A DNA stretch of 64,000 nt from Atrina japonica. Taxonomy: Eukaryota > Mollusca > Bivalvia > Pterioida > Pinnidae. The notes under the pieces are model-generated. The model saw only the letters and a program-made list of their open reading frames with translations, made no database searches and was not told where the DNA came from. The stretch is taken from NCBI GenBank assembly GCA_030159075.1, contig BROG01000651.1, positions 62,001-126,000 of the forward strand. Direction: 5' to 3'. The position numbers and the translations under genes were made by a program. Shown piece by piece: positions 25,114-35,355 of this stretch. Numbering within the stretch: position 1 is the first letter of the stretch; each line of letters begins with the position of its first letter.

Positions 25114-28100
25114 ATTATATCAATTCTGTCTTGTGAGATCACAGTCATGACAGACTATCTGTCTGAAATACAAAAACTAGTGGCCACCATGTAATTGAAA
25201 AATTGTTGAGTGTGGCATAAAACACTTTTCAAAATTTCTAAAACGCAACATTTAGATTTCAAAGTTAAATATATCTGTAAATATAACCACATTCAAATAA
25301 CTACGAATTTAAGTATTTCTGTAAAAGAAACCTCATGTTAGAGATCAACGGTCATGAGTGATCACATCTCAGTGGGGAATGGGTGTTCTTTCAAGACAGA
25401 TTCTAATAAACCTTTGCAATGGCCTTACAAATAATCCTGAAAAATTATTAATATTTCTAAAGACTCAAAACAGTATATGTATATGTATTTCAAAATGGTT
25501 TATGAGCATTAAAAATACTGAAACACCATGGAAACTAGCTAGTTAATGGACTAGTAGGAAAAATAATAGGCTAGCCATATGACTCCTTGTCTTTCTTCAC
25601 TAAAGCTTGGAAAATTCAGGAATAACGGCATAACTAAATACTTATACTAATATGTATAAATAAATACCAATTTTACAGATCCACATTCCAATTTTCATTT
25701 TAAGAAGAGACTTAAAGCTGTGTCACGAAGAGACTTGAAAAGCTCCTGTGTCACAGCACTTTCAGATGAGAATGAAAGCTGAGCTCCAGTGTATTAGCAC
25801 TTCCAGGTGAGACTAAAAGCTGAGGTCCACAGCACTTTCAAATGCTCCTCAAAGCTGAGGTCCAGTGCCACAGCACTTTCAAATGCTCCTCAAAGCTGAG
25901 GTCCAGTGCCACAGCACTTTCAAATGCTCCTCAAAGCTGAGGTCCAGTGCCACAGCACTTTCAGATTCAGATATACACTAGTATATAATTAAACATGGAT
26001 CATTTACTGTGTGTATTATGGTAATACATGTAATACATGTACATGTATAAACTACTGGTACAGATTCTGAAAAATTGATTCAGAAATAAATAAGTAATCA
26101 CTGATACAAACAGGCCTTGACCTTAATCTTTAACATTATGACTAGCTCCAGGCAAGTAGTCTACTTCTGGAATTTGGTTACCCGCAAAGAAAGCAATTCC
26201 ATAATGCGACTTTTAAAATTAAGTTTCTGAAGTTGTTTTAATAATTTTACCAAAACATTTTACTAAATAACAAAAAGCATTATTTTGCCGTAAGTCCAAT
26301 TTCTGTTGGAACTGCATTATTATTACTATTTTACAATTCGTGTTAAAATTACAATGAATTGTGTCAATATGTGTTTAAATCAGTGTGAATTAAAAAAGTT
26401 GTCAGTTTTGTTGTTTAAAATAATAGCTTTCCATCTTTATTCATTTCAATTAAACTTGTTATTTACTTTGACTAGTTTTTCTTTTATTATTTACCTACAT
26501 TTAATTCAAAATTAATAACTTATTCTTAAAGCTGTCATCTAAATATTTAAACCAATTTATTCAAATAAAAAAATAATAATATCGTTTTTGAAACATCCCC
26601 AGTGTTTTACTTCCATTGGTCGCCGTATTTGTTCAGTTTTCTGAATAGAAACAAGCCAACACAACTGATATAAAAGGCAAGTTTACAAAATCAGTCGTCA
26701 TTGTCTAACTACTGTCGCATAGATTAAATGTGTGAAGTAATGAAGTTTGAGTATGACTCACCTACATGTCGAAAATAAATATTGATATCCACAAAGTTAA
26801 TTTATTCTATCTGGACATTTAGCAAGCTAATATACAGTTCACAAGCATGTAATTAATCAGTTCAAACATAATTCCAAATTCCCCATGATAAAATCGTAAA
26901 TTATAAACAAACAGGACCTCAGACCACCTGTTATGATATGAATGTCCTCACTTCTGAAATAACAAATTAAGGACAAGTGTGACCAAGGTCAACTCGGAAA
27001 TATATATATATCCTAACATTCGGCTCGTTTCACAGGACCACTTTCATCAATTTCTAAAAATTTGATAGAAATGTTTCACAGCTATGTCTCTTATAAAGTT
27101 TATTTGTTGTCATCTTTGTAAAAATATGAGAAGGGGTACCTTGTCATTGGTCAAGTGCATGCAACCCGACTGCTCCCTTTACCAAGTTCACTAGAATGTG
27201 TGACGCTATGTAAACAACATAACGAAATAATAATAAACGGAATAATAAATCCGGGTGTTTCAAAAACATTTTTTTTTTTTTAATTCAAAACTTGTTCAAA
27301 AGCTGCGAAGACAGATTTAATATTTCTACATCTATCAACACTTTAACACATCCTGAAAAGTCCGGAATTGGTTCTTTTTACTACACGAATGATTTCCTCT
27401 TCCACAAACTGCAATCCTCAATACATCAATGTATTCTGTGACAATTTCATCCATGAGGTAAAGACTTAGGAATTGAATTGTCAATAAAATGATTATTAAA
27501 GTTTATAGATATGTTTTTGAGCTACAGATATAGCAGGAAATATGGATCACATTCCAAACATGAGCTTTAACGAATGACACGGTATCATTAAAACGGACTG
27601 TGTAGTAAAAAAATAATATCATGGTAAAAATTAATAAAAAGGGCATCGGGCATCAGGGTCACTATGAAAAAGGGCATCGGGTGTCACAATATAAAGGGCA
27701 GGTGCTGTGCCCCAAGAAAATGTTCTAGCTGGAACACTGAGATAAGCCGTAAAGCTGAGGTGCAGTGTCACAGCATTTTAAAATGATCCTTAAAGCTGTG
27801 GTCCAGTGCCAGTGCATGTCAACTAACAATACTACTTTAACATAACCTGGTTACATCTCCATATAAGTGAAAAATTCTAGATAGGAAGTAAAACAAGAAT
27901 GAAAAAGACGTATGTCATTTCACTGGTTTATCATAAACATTTCATGAGAAAAATAAAACTACTTACCTGAATATTAATATCTGCTTTATTCTTTATCAAA
28001 AGTTTTACAATTTCAATTTGGTTTCTCATAACAGCTACATGAAGTGGTGTTAATCCTGAAATTTTAGAATGTGATCAGTAATCCCACACAAACTTTTTTA

Positions 28101-31100
28101 TTTATATAGAATTAATTTTACACACACACGCACACACACATATATATACAGTGGAATCTCGTTATGTCCAAACTGGATAAGTCATATATATATATATTGG
28201 TCATGCATGTATTTAATTTCATATAACAAGTATAGACTGCATGCATAGAAAGTCTTACAAAATTTTATTTGTAAAATTCTCCCTTTGTACATTACAGTAT
28301 TGATCATGCTGATGTAAAAATAATCACAAATTCTGCTATTTTGCTCCCCTCCTCCTGACCCCACACCTACCCACTGCAAAACTTTGTCTGGCAAAGAGTA
28401 AAATATCCAAAAAAGATTTGTTTGGGGAGACCAGATCAAAGACCAAAAGGCAAAAATGGGGGCAGTTTTTGGTCACTTTTTTTTCCCAATCAAAAATCTG
28501 AAATTCTGTCAAATTTACAAATCAAAATTTAAAAGATTTCTTTAAAGAACCTTAACCAAGCAATCCATTTCTAAATTTACTGGGTAGTACATCAAACAAA
28601 TAATTATTTAATTGTTTCATGATGGTTTTCACACACTGCATCTTTTATCTCAACAATGGTTCTGATAAAAAATAACTTAAATTGTTATTTATTTTTACCT
28701 TCTACATTTCTTGCATTGAGGTCAATCTTGTGTTGTGATTTGTTTAACATCAGCAGCACACAAGAACCAGCGTCACATTTGACGGCCATATGCACAGCGT
28801 TTTCTCCATGTCTATTGACCAAGTTTGGATTAGCTCCCGCTTGTAGCAGTACTGAGACAGCTTGCTCAAACTGCAGCTCAATAGCCAAATGTAAAGGAGT
28901 CTAAAAATAAGAGAGGTCTGGAGTGAATTTTATTCTTAATGCTTCATACATGTTCAGCCAAGTGTGACATCATAATCTAGAAAAAGTTCAGGTATGTTTA
29001 TCTTATGTATAGTATACTATGCAGTAGGCCGAATTTTCTGCCCCAATTTTAAGCAATTTTTTTATTTTACTACACAAAAAAGTCGCTTAAAATCGGGGCA
29101 GAAAGTTTGGCCTTACTATGCAGAGTATCAAACTGCAATAAACAGTACAAATATAATGTGGGTTTGATATGAAATTGCACAGTGCTTGTGATCATGTTTA
29201 TTTAAATAATAACATGAATAAATAGGTCATGGATCTAATCTCAGGTATAAACGTGACAAAGTCTAAAAATAGCATTGAATGATGCTATGATTAGGACATG
29301 TTTAAGAGGTTTGACACACAGTCTTATCTTAATCCCTAAGTACAGTTTATGGTTTAAATGAAGTTGAAAAAATACAAAATTAAGAGCAAAACAAATAGGC
29401 TAAAGAATATGAAATGGAACCAGAATTTTCTGTGATATTGAAATATACAATAAAAAATATCACAGCAAAAGTGATTTGTGAAAAATGCACATTCTTTTCC
29501 ATTTTATCTACAGGAATCAAAGCATTTTATAGGTCTGTATATTACAGTCAAACTTGTATTAATGGTCACCTCTGTATATAAAGGACACCTGCCTATAAAG
29601 GTCATTCAAACATAACCTTTGTTAACTTTTTATAATGAATAAACCTCTTGATATAGGCAACCTGTTTATAATGGCTACATTTGCCTGTTTCCTTGAGTGA
29701 CCTTTAATTAGTTGTTTTATAGACAATATTTACTGTATGTGAAGATAATGAAGATAACATTTCTGAGGTGGTGGTAGTGGATCTTAATTCCACATTACTG
29801 ACCTTAATTAATGTCAGCCTGACTCACCACCTATGACAAGTGTGCCACATTTCTGACATTAATTCCATGTCATAAGCTATGAAAGGTGTGCCACATTACT
29901 GATCTTAATGCCATGTCATAATCTATGAAAGGTGTGCCACATTACTGATCTTAATGCCATGTCATAACCCACAACAGTTGTGCCACATTACTAATTCCAA
30001 GTCATCAGACATGAAAATTGTGTCACATTTCTGACCTTAAATCGATGTCATGTGTTATGAGATGTGTGTCACATTAGTGAGCTTAATCCCATATCATAGT
30101 TCATGAATGATATGCCATTTATTGACCTAAATTCCATGTAATAATTCATGAAAGATGTGCCACATTCCTTACCTAAATTTCATGTCATAATTCATGAAAT
30201 GTGTGCCACATTACTAACCCTCATTCCATGTCCTAAGCCATGACATATGTTCCACATTACTACTTCATAAAATAAATTCCCTGCCATAAGTGTGAATGAA
30301 ATATGTGCCACATTACTGACCCTTATTTAATGTCATAAGCCATGAAATATGTGCCACATTATTACTTATCCTAATTCCATGTCATAATTAATGAAAATTG
30401 TGTAACATCATTGACCTTAAATTATTCCCCTATCTCCTGAGTAAGAAAAAATCTAATGACTACAATGTACATGCATGTGTGGCATTGTCTTGCTTTAAGA
30501 AGAAATGTTTGTTTGGAATAAAAATCAGATGGCAAAAACAACGAAACTATAGACTCTTGGTCTCTACCTGTAATCATGATAATTATAATTACCTGCTGTG
30601 ATTTGTTGTATTTGTCAACACTTTTCCCTGATATGGTCATTAAATGTACAAACTTTTGAACCATGACAATATTCTCATGCACAACTGCTATGTGGAGGGG
30701 CCTGAAATGAATGGATACAGTACATCACTACATGTATAATAACTCTGGTGTATTATACTATCTGTACTTCTAGAATACATACATTTGTACATGTACACAG
30801 ACTAGATGACAAAAAAAATCAAAACCAAAATAAATCAAATAATTACACAACCCAAAGTATAGATAATAATAATCAGAAAGTTTCATTTCGATCAAGTTTT
30901 AAATATGACATAAAGTTGATGGTTACTAAATTGTACAGAAATGGGAAAGAGAGAAAAGAGAAAGACATGGCTGGATATACTTACAAATCTCCATCTTCAT
31001 CAGGTTCAATTGCCACTTGAACCTCCATCAGCAGCATCAGACTAGTTCGTGGATCAACACGCATGGCTACATCAGTAGACTTGGCATCAGTAGCATCTGA

Positions 31101-32577
31101 AAATATGGGTAATGACAAAAACTTCATTAATAACCTAGTTATCTGTGTCTAACACATTAAGCTCAGACTAAATATTGAGAAAATTAAACTGCACCTTAAA
31201 GTTTTCAATATGGTGATGAGTCCTGAGCAACTCAGCTCTGGCACCTCCAATACAAAACTTTGTTTGAATGTCAAATAAAAAAAATGAGAGCTGTTTGTAA
31301 AACTGTTGAGTTATGCACCACTCCCCCATAAACAGAAACAAAAGTAAGTTACCAAAAATAAAATGTTTTTCTTGTTTTTCAAAACTGATGATATATTTAA
31401 CTTTATGTACATTGAATTTGTATCTATCATTTTTTGCTATCAATATGAAATAAATCTAATTTTAAAAAATTAGATGTAACTACATTCATACTAGTAGATA
31501 TCTTATTTATTTTCATTTCATTTTGCCTTTTGTTATACAATGTATTCATATTGTTTTTTGTTATATTCATATTAATCAGTTATATCGGCAATTATTTCTA
31601 TGATAAAGAGAGTGTTATTTAACCATACCATCCATAGATTCTTTTTTTTCATCCTGTAATCCAGTCTCCGAATTAAACAAATTTACAACTTTTTCATCAC
31701 CGCCTTGTTCCACCGACGTTGATTCTTGATAACCAAGGAGTCGTCTTTTTTTCAATGGCAATGATGTTTCTGGTGTATCATATTTATTTGAACAAAATAT
31801 GCTGTCCACTGTTGATTGTGTTATTTCAATACTATCATTGCTTGCCACTGACTTAGGGCTTGAAGTTTCTCTCAAAGGTTGAGACTTTTCACTTAAAGCC
31901 AGTGGAAGTTTTAACACAGAGTTTGAAACTGAACAGGGTGTGGATTCAACAACCTGTCGCCGTGACTCCAGCATTTGCTGAAGACTTTCTCGTACCAAAT
32001 TATTACTAAGAGCATTAATTACAATCGGTTCATTTTTTACACTTTGCACACTGGTTGAATTAGCATTTTTCATTTGTTGTGATGTGGATGTAGCAGATTG
32101 TGAATCACTTATTTTATTGTTGTTGTTTTTATTTGATCTAGACTTCCCCTTTCGACTTTGTGGGGATTTATTTGTTGTACCTTTAGCTAAAACAGGCTGA
32201 ACTTGATTAGTATGACTGGCGAAACTTGTTGTTTCATTTTTAACTTTTCGACCTCGAGTCTTGGATTTCCCCCTTTTCGGTGTTTTCTGTCGCAAATCTT
32301 GTGCATGAGAATTATTCCCTGTTTCAGTCGGTTCTTCTTTAATTTCAAAATCGTAATTGGTAGAATTCAAATCTTCTGAATTTGAAGGCAGAAAAACAAG
32401 GGACGACAAGCATGACATTGCTTCGGCTGCCGCGATCCTATCCGCAGTTTCTTGGTCGACATTATTCGTCGTCACGCTTGATTCGCCCGAGTTTACCTCC
32501 GTTCGATTTTTTGTTTTACCTCTTTTATTCATGTTGTATTCATAATTCATTGAGTTAGAAGTAATAATTTTCGTCAT
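21914..32577 (-). CDS. Nuclear/atypical I-kappa-B ankyrin-repeat protein (BCL3 / I-kappa-B-zeta-like)
   Basis: Coding exons in transcript order: 32577-31629, 31096-30985, 30701-30593, 28900-28699, 28055-27967, 24782-24540, 22459-21914. All introns are GT-AG and the phases agree; the sum is 2250 nt, giving 749 residues. Residues 1 to about 345 are disordered and Ser/Thr/Lys-rich, with basic patches (about 98-113; KKRRLL at 276-281) that look like nuclear signals, and SUMO-type IKEE and VKNE motifs. Residues about 350-560 hold six ankyrin repeats (DLPLHIAV, TPLHLAIE, NAVHMAVK, LTPLHVAV, RTPLFHAV, ITAVMVAQ), the I-kappa-B number. A Ser-rich tail follows (569-749). No DSGxxS degron was seen, unlike cytoplasmic I-kappa-B-alpha. 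Known relatives bind NF-kappa-B p50/Rel dimers in the nucleus and adjust transcription. Which member it matches best is uncertain. Confidence 0.85.
23713..24091. mobile_element. CAGGG-ended element (GGGTCC-word type)
   Basis: The left end CAGGGGCTGAAAATT and right end AATTTTCAGCCTTTG are inverted copies at 13 of 15 positions. Inside, GGGTCC/GGTCC words cluster near both ends (TTGGGTCCAGG, CTGGGTCCAGTCC, ATGGGTCC, CAGGGTCC, GTAGGTCC). 379 bp, no coding capacity, in intron 6 of the I-kappa-B-like gene. Confidence 0.6.
24540..24782 (-). CDS. I-kappa-B-like gene, coding exon 6 (ankyrin 5-6)
   Basis: 243 nt, phase 0 at both ends. Encodes DGKSGRTPLFHAVEANLIP, a CGANIDLTNYAG turn and ITAVMVAQARGYQEAASILL, then a Lys-rich segment ending MPSKK. 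The donor is GTAAAT. Confidence 0.85.
25042..25110. repeat. (TA)n microsatellite
   Basis: About 34 TA units in an intron of the I-kappa-B-like gene. Confidence 0.97.
25178..25240 (+). mobile_element. SINE 3'-end fragment
   Basis: GCCACCATGTAATTGAAAAA then GTTGAGTGTGGCATAAAACA matches the tail of the two SINE copies. Only the 3' part is present, in intron 5 of the I-kappa-B-like gene, beside an AT run. Confidence 0.6.
25690..25970. repeat. 41-bp minisatellite
   Basis: The unit is CTCCTCAAAGCTGAGGTCCA followed by GTGCCACAGCACTTTCAAATG. The last copies are near identical; earlier ones are diverged. Related single units appear at about 27750-27815, still in the same intron. Confidence 0.85.
27967..28055 (-). 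CDS. I-kappa-B-like gene, coding exon 5 (ankyrin 4)
   Basis: 89 nt, TTTCAG acceptor and GTAAGT donor. Encodes GLTPLHVAVMRNQIEIVKLL and KNKADINIQ, a textbook ankyrin repeat. The exon is under 60 residues, so simple ORF scanning misses it. Confidence 0.85.
28699..28900 (-). CDS. I-kappa-B-like gene, coding exon 4 (ankyrin 2-3)
   Basis: 202 nt from a TTTTTAG acceptor to a GTAAAA donor. Encodes TPLHLAIE, VLLQAGANPNLVNRHG, then NAVHMAVK and an insertion-bearing repeat ending IDLNARNVEG. The pattern of repeats 2 and 3 matches I-kappa-B/BCL3 proteins. Confidence 0.87.
29780..30420. repeat. Diverged tandem array, unit about 58-60 bp
   Basis: Roughly ten copies built on AATTCCATGTCATAA ... ATGAAA ... 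TGTGCCACATTACTGAC. Two adjacent copies near 29880-29960 are almost identical; the rest are diverged. It lies in intron 3 of the I-kappa-B-like gene and ends about 170 bp from exon 3. Confidence 0.8.
30593..30701 (-). CDS. I-kappa-B-like gene, coding exon 3 (ankyrin 1)
   Basis: 109 nt. Completes a Leu codon and encodes PLHIAVVHENIVMVQKFV and a short linker ending in SQQ. This is the first ankyrin repeat, with the canonical PLHIA turn. Confidence 0.82.
30985..31096 (-). CDS. I-kappa-B-like gene, coding exon 2
   Basis: 112 nt, TTTTCAG acceptor and GTAAGT donor. Encodes DATDAKSTDVAMRVDPRTS followed by LMLLMEVQVAIEPDEDGD, the helix leading into the first ankyrin repeat, where I-kappa-B proteins have an acidic D-x-D-G-D motif. 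Confidence 0.8.
31629..32577 (-). CDS. I-kappa-B-like gene, coding exon 1
   Basis: ATG at 32577-32575. It encodes 316 residues of low-complexity Ser/Thr/Asn/Lys sequence with basic clusters and a short Ala/Leu-rich patch (about 47-62, AAAEAMSCLSSL). The exon ends in phase 1 at a GTATGG donor; reading through the donor would add only GMVK before a stop, so splicing is needed. A later in-frame Met (residue 10) could also initiate. Confidence 0.8.
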
Positions 32578-32765
32578 ACTTATCCGTATACATGTGTGAT
32601 CCCTCTCTCAACATAATAACACCTCAAAATAGGTCTAGAATTCCTAAAACTTGCACGGACATAACTTCTATCTATACAACCTCCATGGAAAATATGGCAT
32701 TTCGGGAAAGTCCCTTCGTCACATGACGCAATTAAACCAATCACCGGACAGAATATACTCAAGTT

Positions 32766-32775
32766 GGGGATTTCC
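32766..32775. promoter_or_regulatory. Consensus kappa-B (Rel) site upstream of the I-kappa-B-like gene
   Basis: GGGGATTTCC fits GGGRNWYYCC exactly and lies about 190 bp upstream of the ATG at 32577. A second, imperfect site, GGGAAAGTCCC, is at 32704-32714. On the - strand an ATAAAAAGG-like TATA stretch lies just beside the first site, and a CCAAT box is nearby (about 32738). NF-kappa-B-driven expression of I-kappa-B genes is well known, so a feedback site is plausible. Not tested. Confidence 0.5.
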
Positions 32776-33083
32776 CTTTTTATGCTTATGAATTTCGGAG
32801 TCTATAAATAGAATTTCAACACGTCACCAAAAATCTTGTGATAGTTCTGCGCGTATTTATATTTGCAGACAACCGGAAAATTTTAGCGAACCATGTTAAG
32901 TTGATGTTGATGTCCTATCAAAAAAGAAAATACTCAATAAACCGAATAAAAAATCAAGTTTCGGTTCCATTTGCGTTAAGCGGCCTACAAGGAAAAACAA
33001 GTCATTGATAGTAATTATAGAATTATAGTCTATTTCAATCAAATCGTGAACTGTGATAGTTATTTTCCAAAAATAGGTGGCTG

Positions 33084-33227
33084 CATAGGCGTCGGAAGCA
33101 AATTGAAAGTGGGGGGGGGCTAAACCAGCTTAAAACACACACACATGCCAGAAACGTCTGGGGGATAAGCCCCAATTTTCAACACCTATGTCTATCTTTG
33201 CAAAAAAAGTGGGGGGGGGGGGCTAAG

Positions 33228-33260
<33 letters not shown>

Positions 33261-33273
33261 TCCGACGCCTATG
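33084..33273. mobile_element. Short inverted-repeat element with G/C-tract core
   Basis: Perfect 14-bp inverted ends, CATAGGCGTCGGAA and TTCCGACGCCTATG, flanked by a 5-bp direct duplication GGCTG (33079-33083, 33274-33278). Inside are two poly-G runs and GGGCTAAGCCC beside about 30 C. 190 bp, no ORF. Confidence 0.85.
33211..33257. repeat. Poly-G/poly-C hairpin tract
   Basis: 12 G, then CTAAG, then 30 C. It can form a long G:C hairpin, and the C strand can be G-quadruplex-prone on the other strand. Length here is prone to assembly error. Confidence 0.9.
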
Positions 33274-33989
33274 GGCTGTACTGCGTAATTTTCGCGTATT
33301 ACACAACCTATCATGGATAATGATTGCAGTTCAGACCGAATAAGATTGCATGGGTCTATGGGCCTACTTAAAAGATATGAAAGACATAGTACAGTGTTGC
33401 GCGAAAATGGAAGTACATTGTACTTTAACTTTCATATAAACCCACATTTTTTTTAGGAAAAATCTTCATGGTGAGTCATTTCTTAATCAATCGGTTTGAT
33501 GATACATTAATCATAAAACTCAGAATATCTAATAGATTCATCGTGTATTTGCTCATTCTGTTTTCAAGATTCGTCAATTTAATTTAACTCTTTATGTCAC
33601 AATTTTAGTGCAGAGGTGAATGAGATGATTTAATAAAATCACATACGTATTTTACAGTTGTGTGCATTTATTTACTGGTCAGGCCAAAAACTTCCATATT
33701 TTAACATATTTCCCCCGTGCATGTTTACAAGTCCGTCATACAGAACAGTATGGCAAGCTGTTGTGGAATCTATTCACTGTGTTTTTTTAAACCCTGATTG
33801 AAATAGAGAGTAACTTGAAATTTCCACTTTGGTCTGCCTTTTTTTTTTAACTAATGATGAATCGATTTTTAATACTACTGGATAAATTGAATTTTGAATA
33901 TTGAAAAATTAGGAATTAATTCCATAAAACATATGCGCTTTTGGTATACATATACCATAGGTTTTTAAGTACCGTATAAAAAACTTCAG

Positions 33990-34130
33990 AGAACAGGATA
34001 TCCAGGAGACAAGTATACAAATCTGGTGAAAATTTGATAAACACGGACGTCTGGAAATCTCTGGGATCAGGTGCCACGGATGAATAAGCATCTCCTGTTG
34101 ACCGATCACATCCGCCGTGAATCCACATTC
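33990..34130 (-). repeat. Dispersed bivalve-type repeat fragment
   Basis: The reverse strand reads GGATGTGATCGGTCAACAGG, AGATGCTTATTCATCCGTGG and CACCTGATCCCAGAG. I recognise this phrase as a high-copy repeat in oyster-type genomes. The two overlapping open frames here (33909-34128) derive from it. Confidence 0.55.
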
Positions 34131-34683
34131 AGATTTATAGTGAAGAACAAGTATTCGTTACAATTGGTAAAGACGTCTCAACAATCGCTGTCAATTTTTA
34201 CTCAACATTTCATTTAGTTATACAGTAATTACAAACGATTCTCGATATCCCTGCGACATTAACTAAACAGTATCAGTAAGAAGTTTGTCTCTGCATATGA
34301 AATGTTCATAAGTTGAACATGACCTGCCGTGTCGGATCATTTCAGTCAGATAAAAAAGATGATTACCAAATGTGGCAAAATGACGATGGGAAAGTCGAAA
34401 ACGTCGCGTTTATCGTAGGCCTACAGCCTGTTTGTTAATTCCCAGTCTGTGTCTGACTGTAGTAAGAGAATATGTAATGGTAGAAAGTCACGTGATACTT
34501 GTGGGCGTTTTACCCTTTTTTCACTCATTTGGGTGCTAGTGTTATAGACTATGTACTTGTAAACAAGAATTGTAACTGTAACTGTGTACAGGTGGTACAA
34601 TGGTCATTTAAATGAGACGAAACATGTTTTAGATGAGAAACAGAATATTTTGAAAAATATTGTTGATAATATTGCATCAGAAT

Positions 34684-35355
34684 TTGGAGTATAGATTTTG
34701 GTGTTGAGCGTCTTGTATCTGAGGTAATTTGGTGTTGAGCGTCTTGTATCTGAGGTATTTACGCATTTTGTAAGAAAAGTTTTCATGTGAAACAAGTTAA
34801 TTCTTCTGATCCAAAAACCAAAGTCATGCGAAGATAAGCCATGGTTCGATAATCATTGTTCAATTTTGTATAAAACATATGTTCAATCTCATAAAAATTT
34901 CAATTTTCATAGGACAAAATTAATACTGAACACGTGTTTAACCCTTTTGGATTTTTTAGATCCACCATAAAAAATATGGGACATGAATATTGGAGTATAG
35001 ATTTTGGTGTTGAGCGTCTTGTATCTGAGGTATTTACGCATTTTGTAAGAAAAGTTTTCATGTTAAAAGTAATTCTTCTGAAAAACCAAAGTCATGCGAA
35101 GATAAGCCATGGTTCGATAATCATTGTTCAATTTTGTATAAAACATATGTTCAATCTCATAAAAATTTCAATTTTCATAGCAACATAATCATATCATAAC
35201 TAAAATCACCTACCAAATCATTACAAACAACACAATCAAAATATACAACATTCAAATCATATATACATAATCATAAAAAACAAAATTAATACTGAACACG
35301 TGTTTAACCCTTTTGGATTTTTTTAGATCCACCATAAAAAATATGGGACATGAAT
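34684..35355 (+). mobile_element. Duplicated non-LTR retroelement remnant
   Basis: Two direct copies of about 300 bp, 34684-34992 and 34993-35355. The second carries an extra ~105-bp insert and the first a short internal duplication. In copy 2 (from 35089) one frame reads KSCEDKPWFDNHCSILYKTY. The KPWFDN-type motif is common between the endonuclease and reverse transcriptase of LINE elements. Frames are broken, so this is a dead fragment. Assignment by motif only. Confidence 0.5.

Noticed and set aside
25690..30420. Regular arrays that could suggest CRISPR
   Set aside because: Contiguous minisatellite units without unique spacers, in introns of a eukaryotic gene; no cas-like gene.
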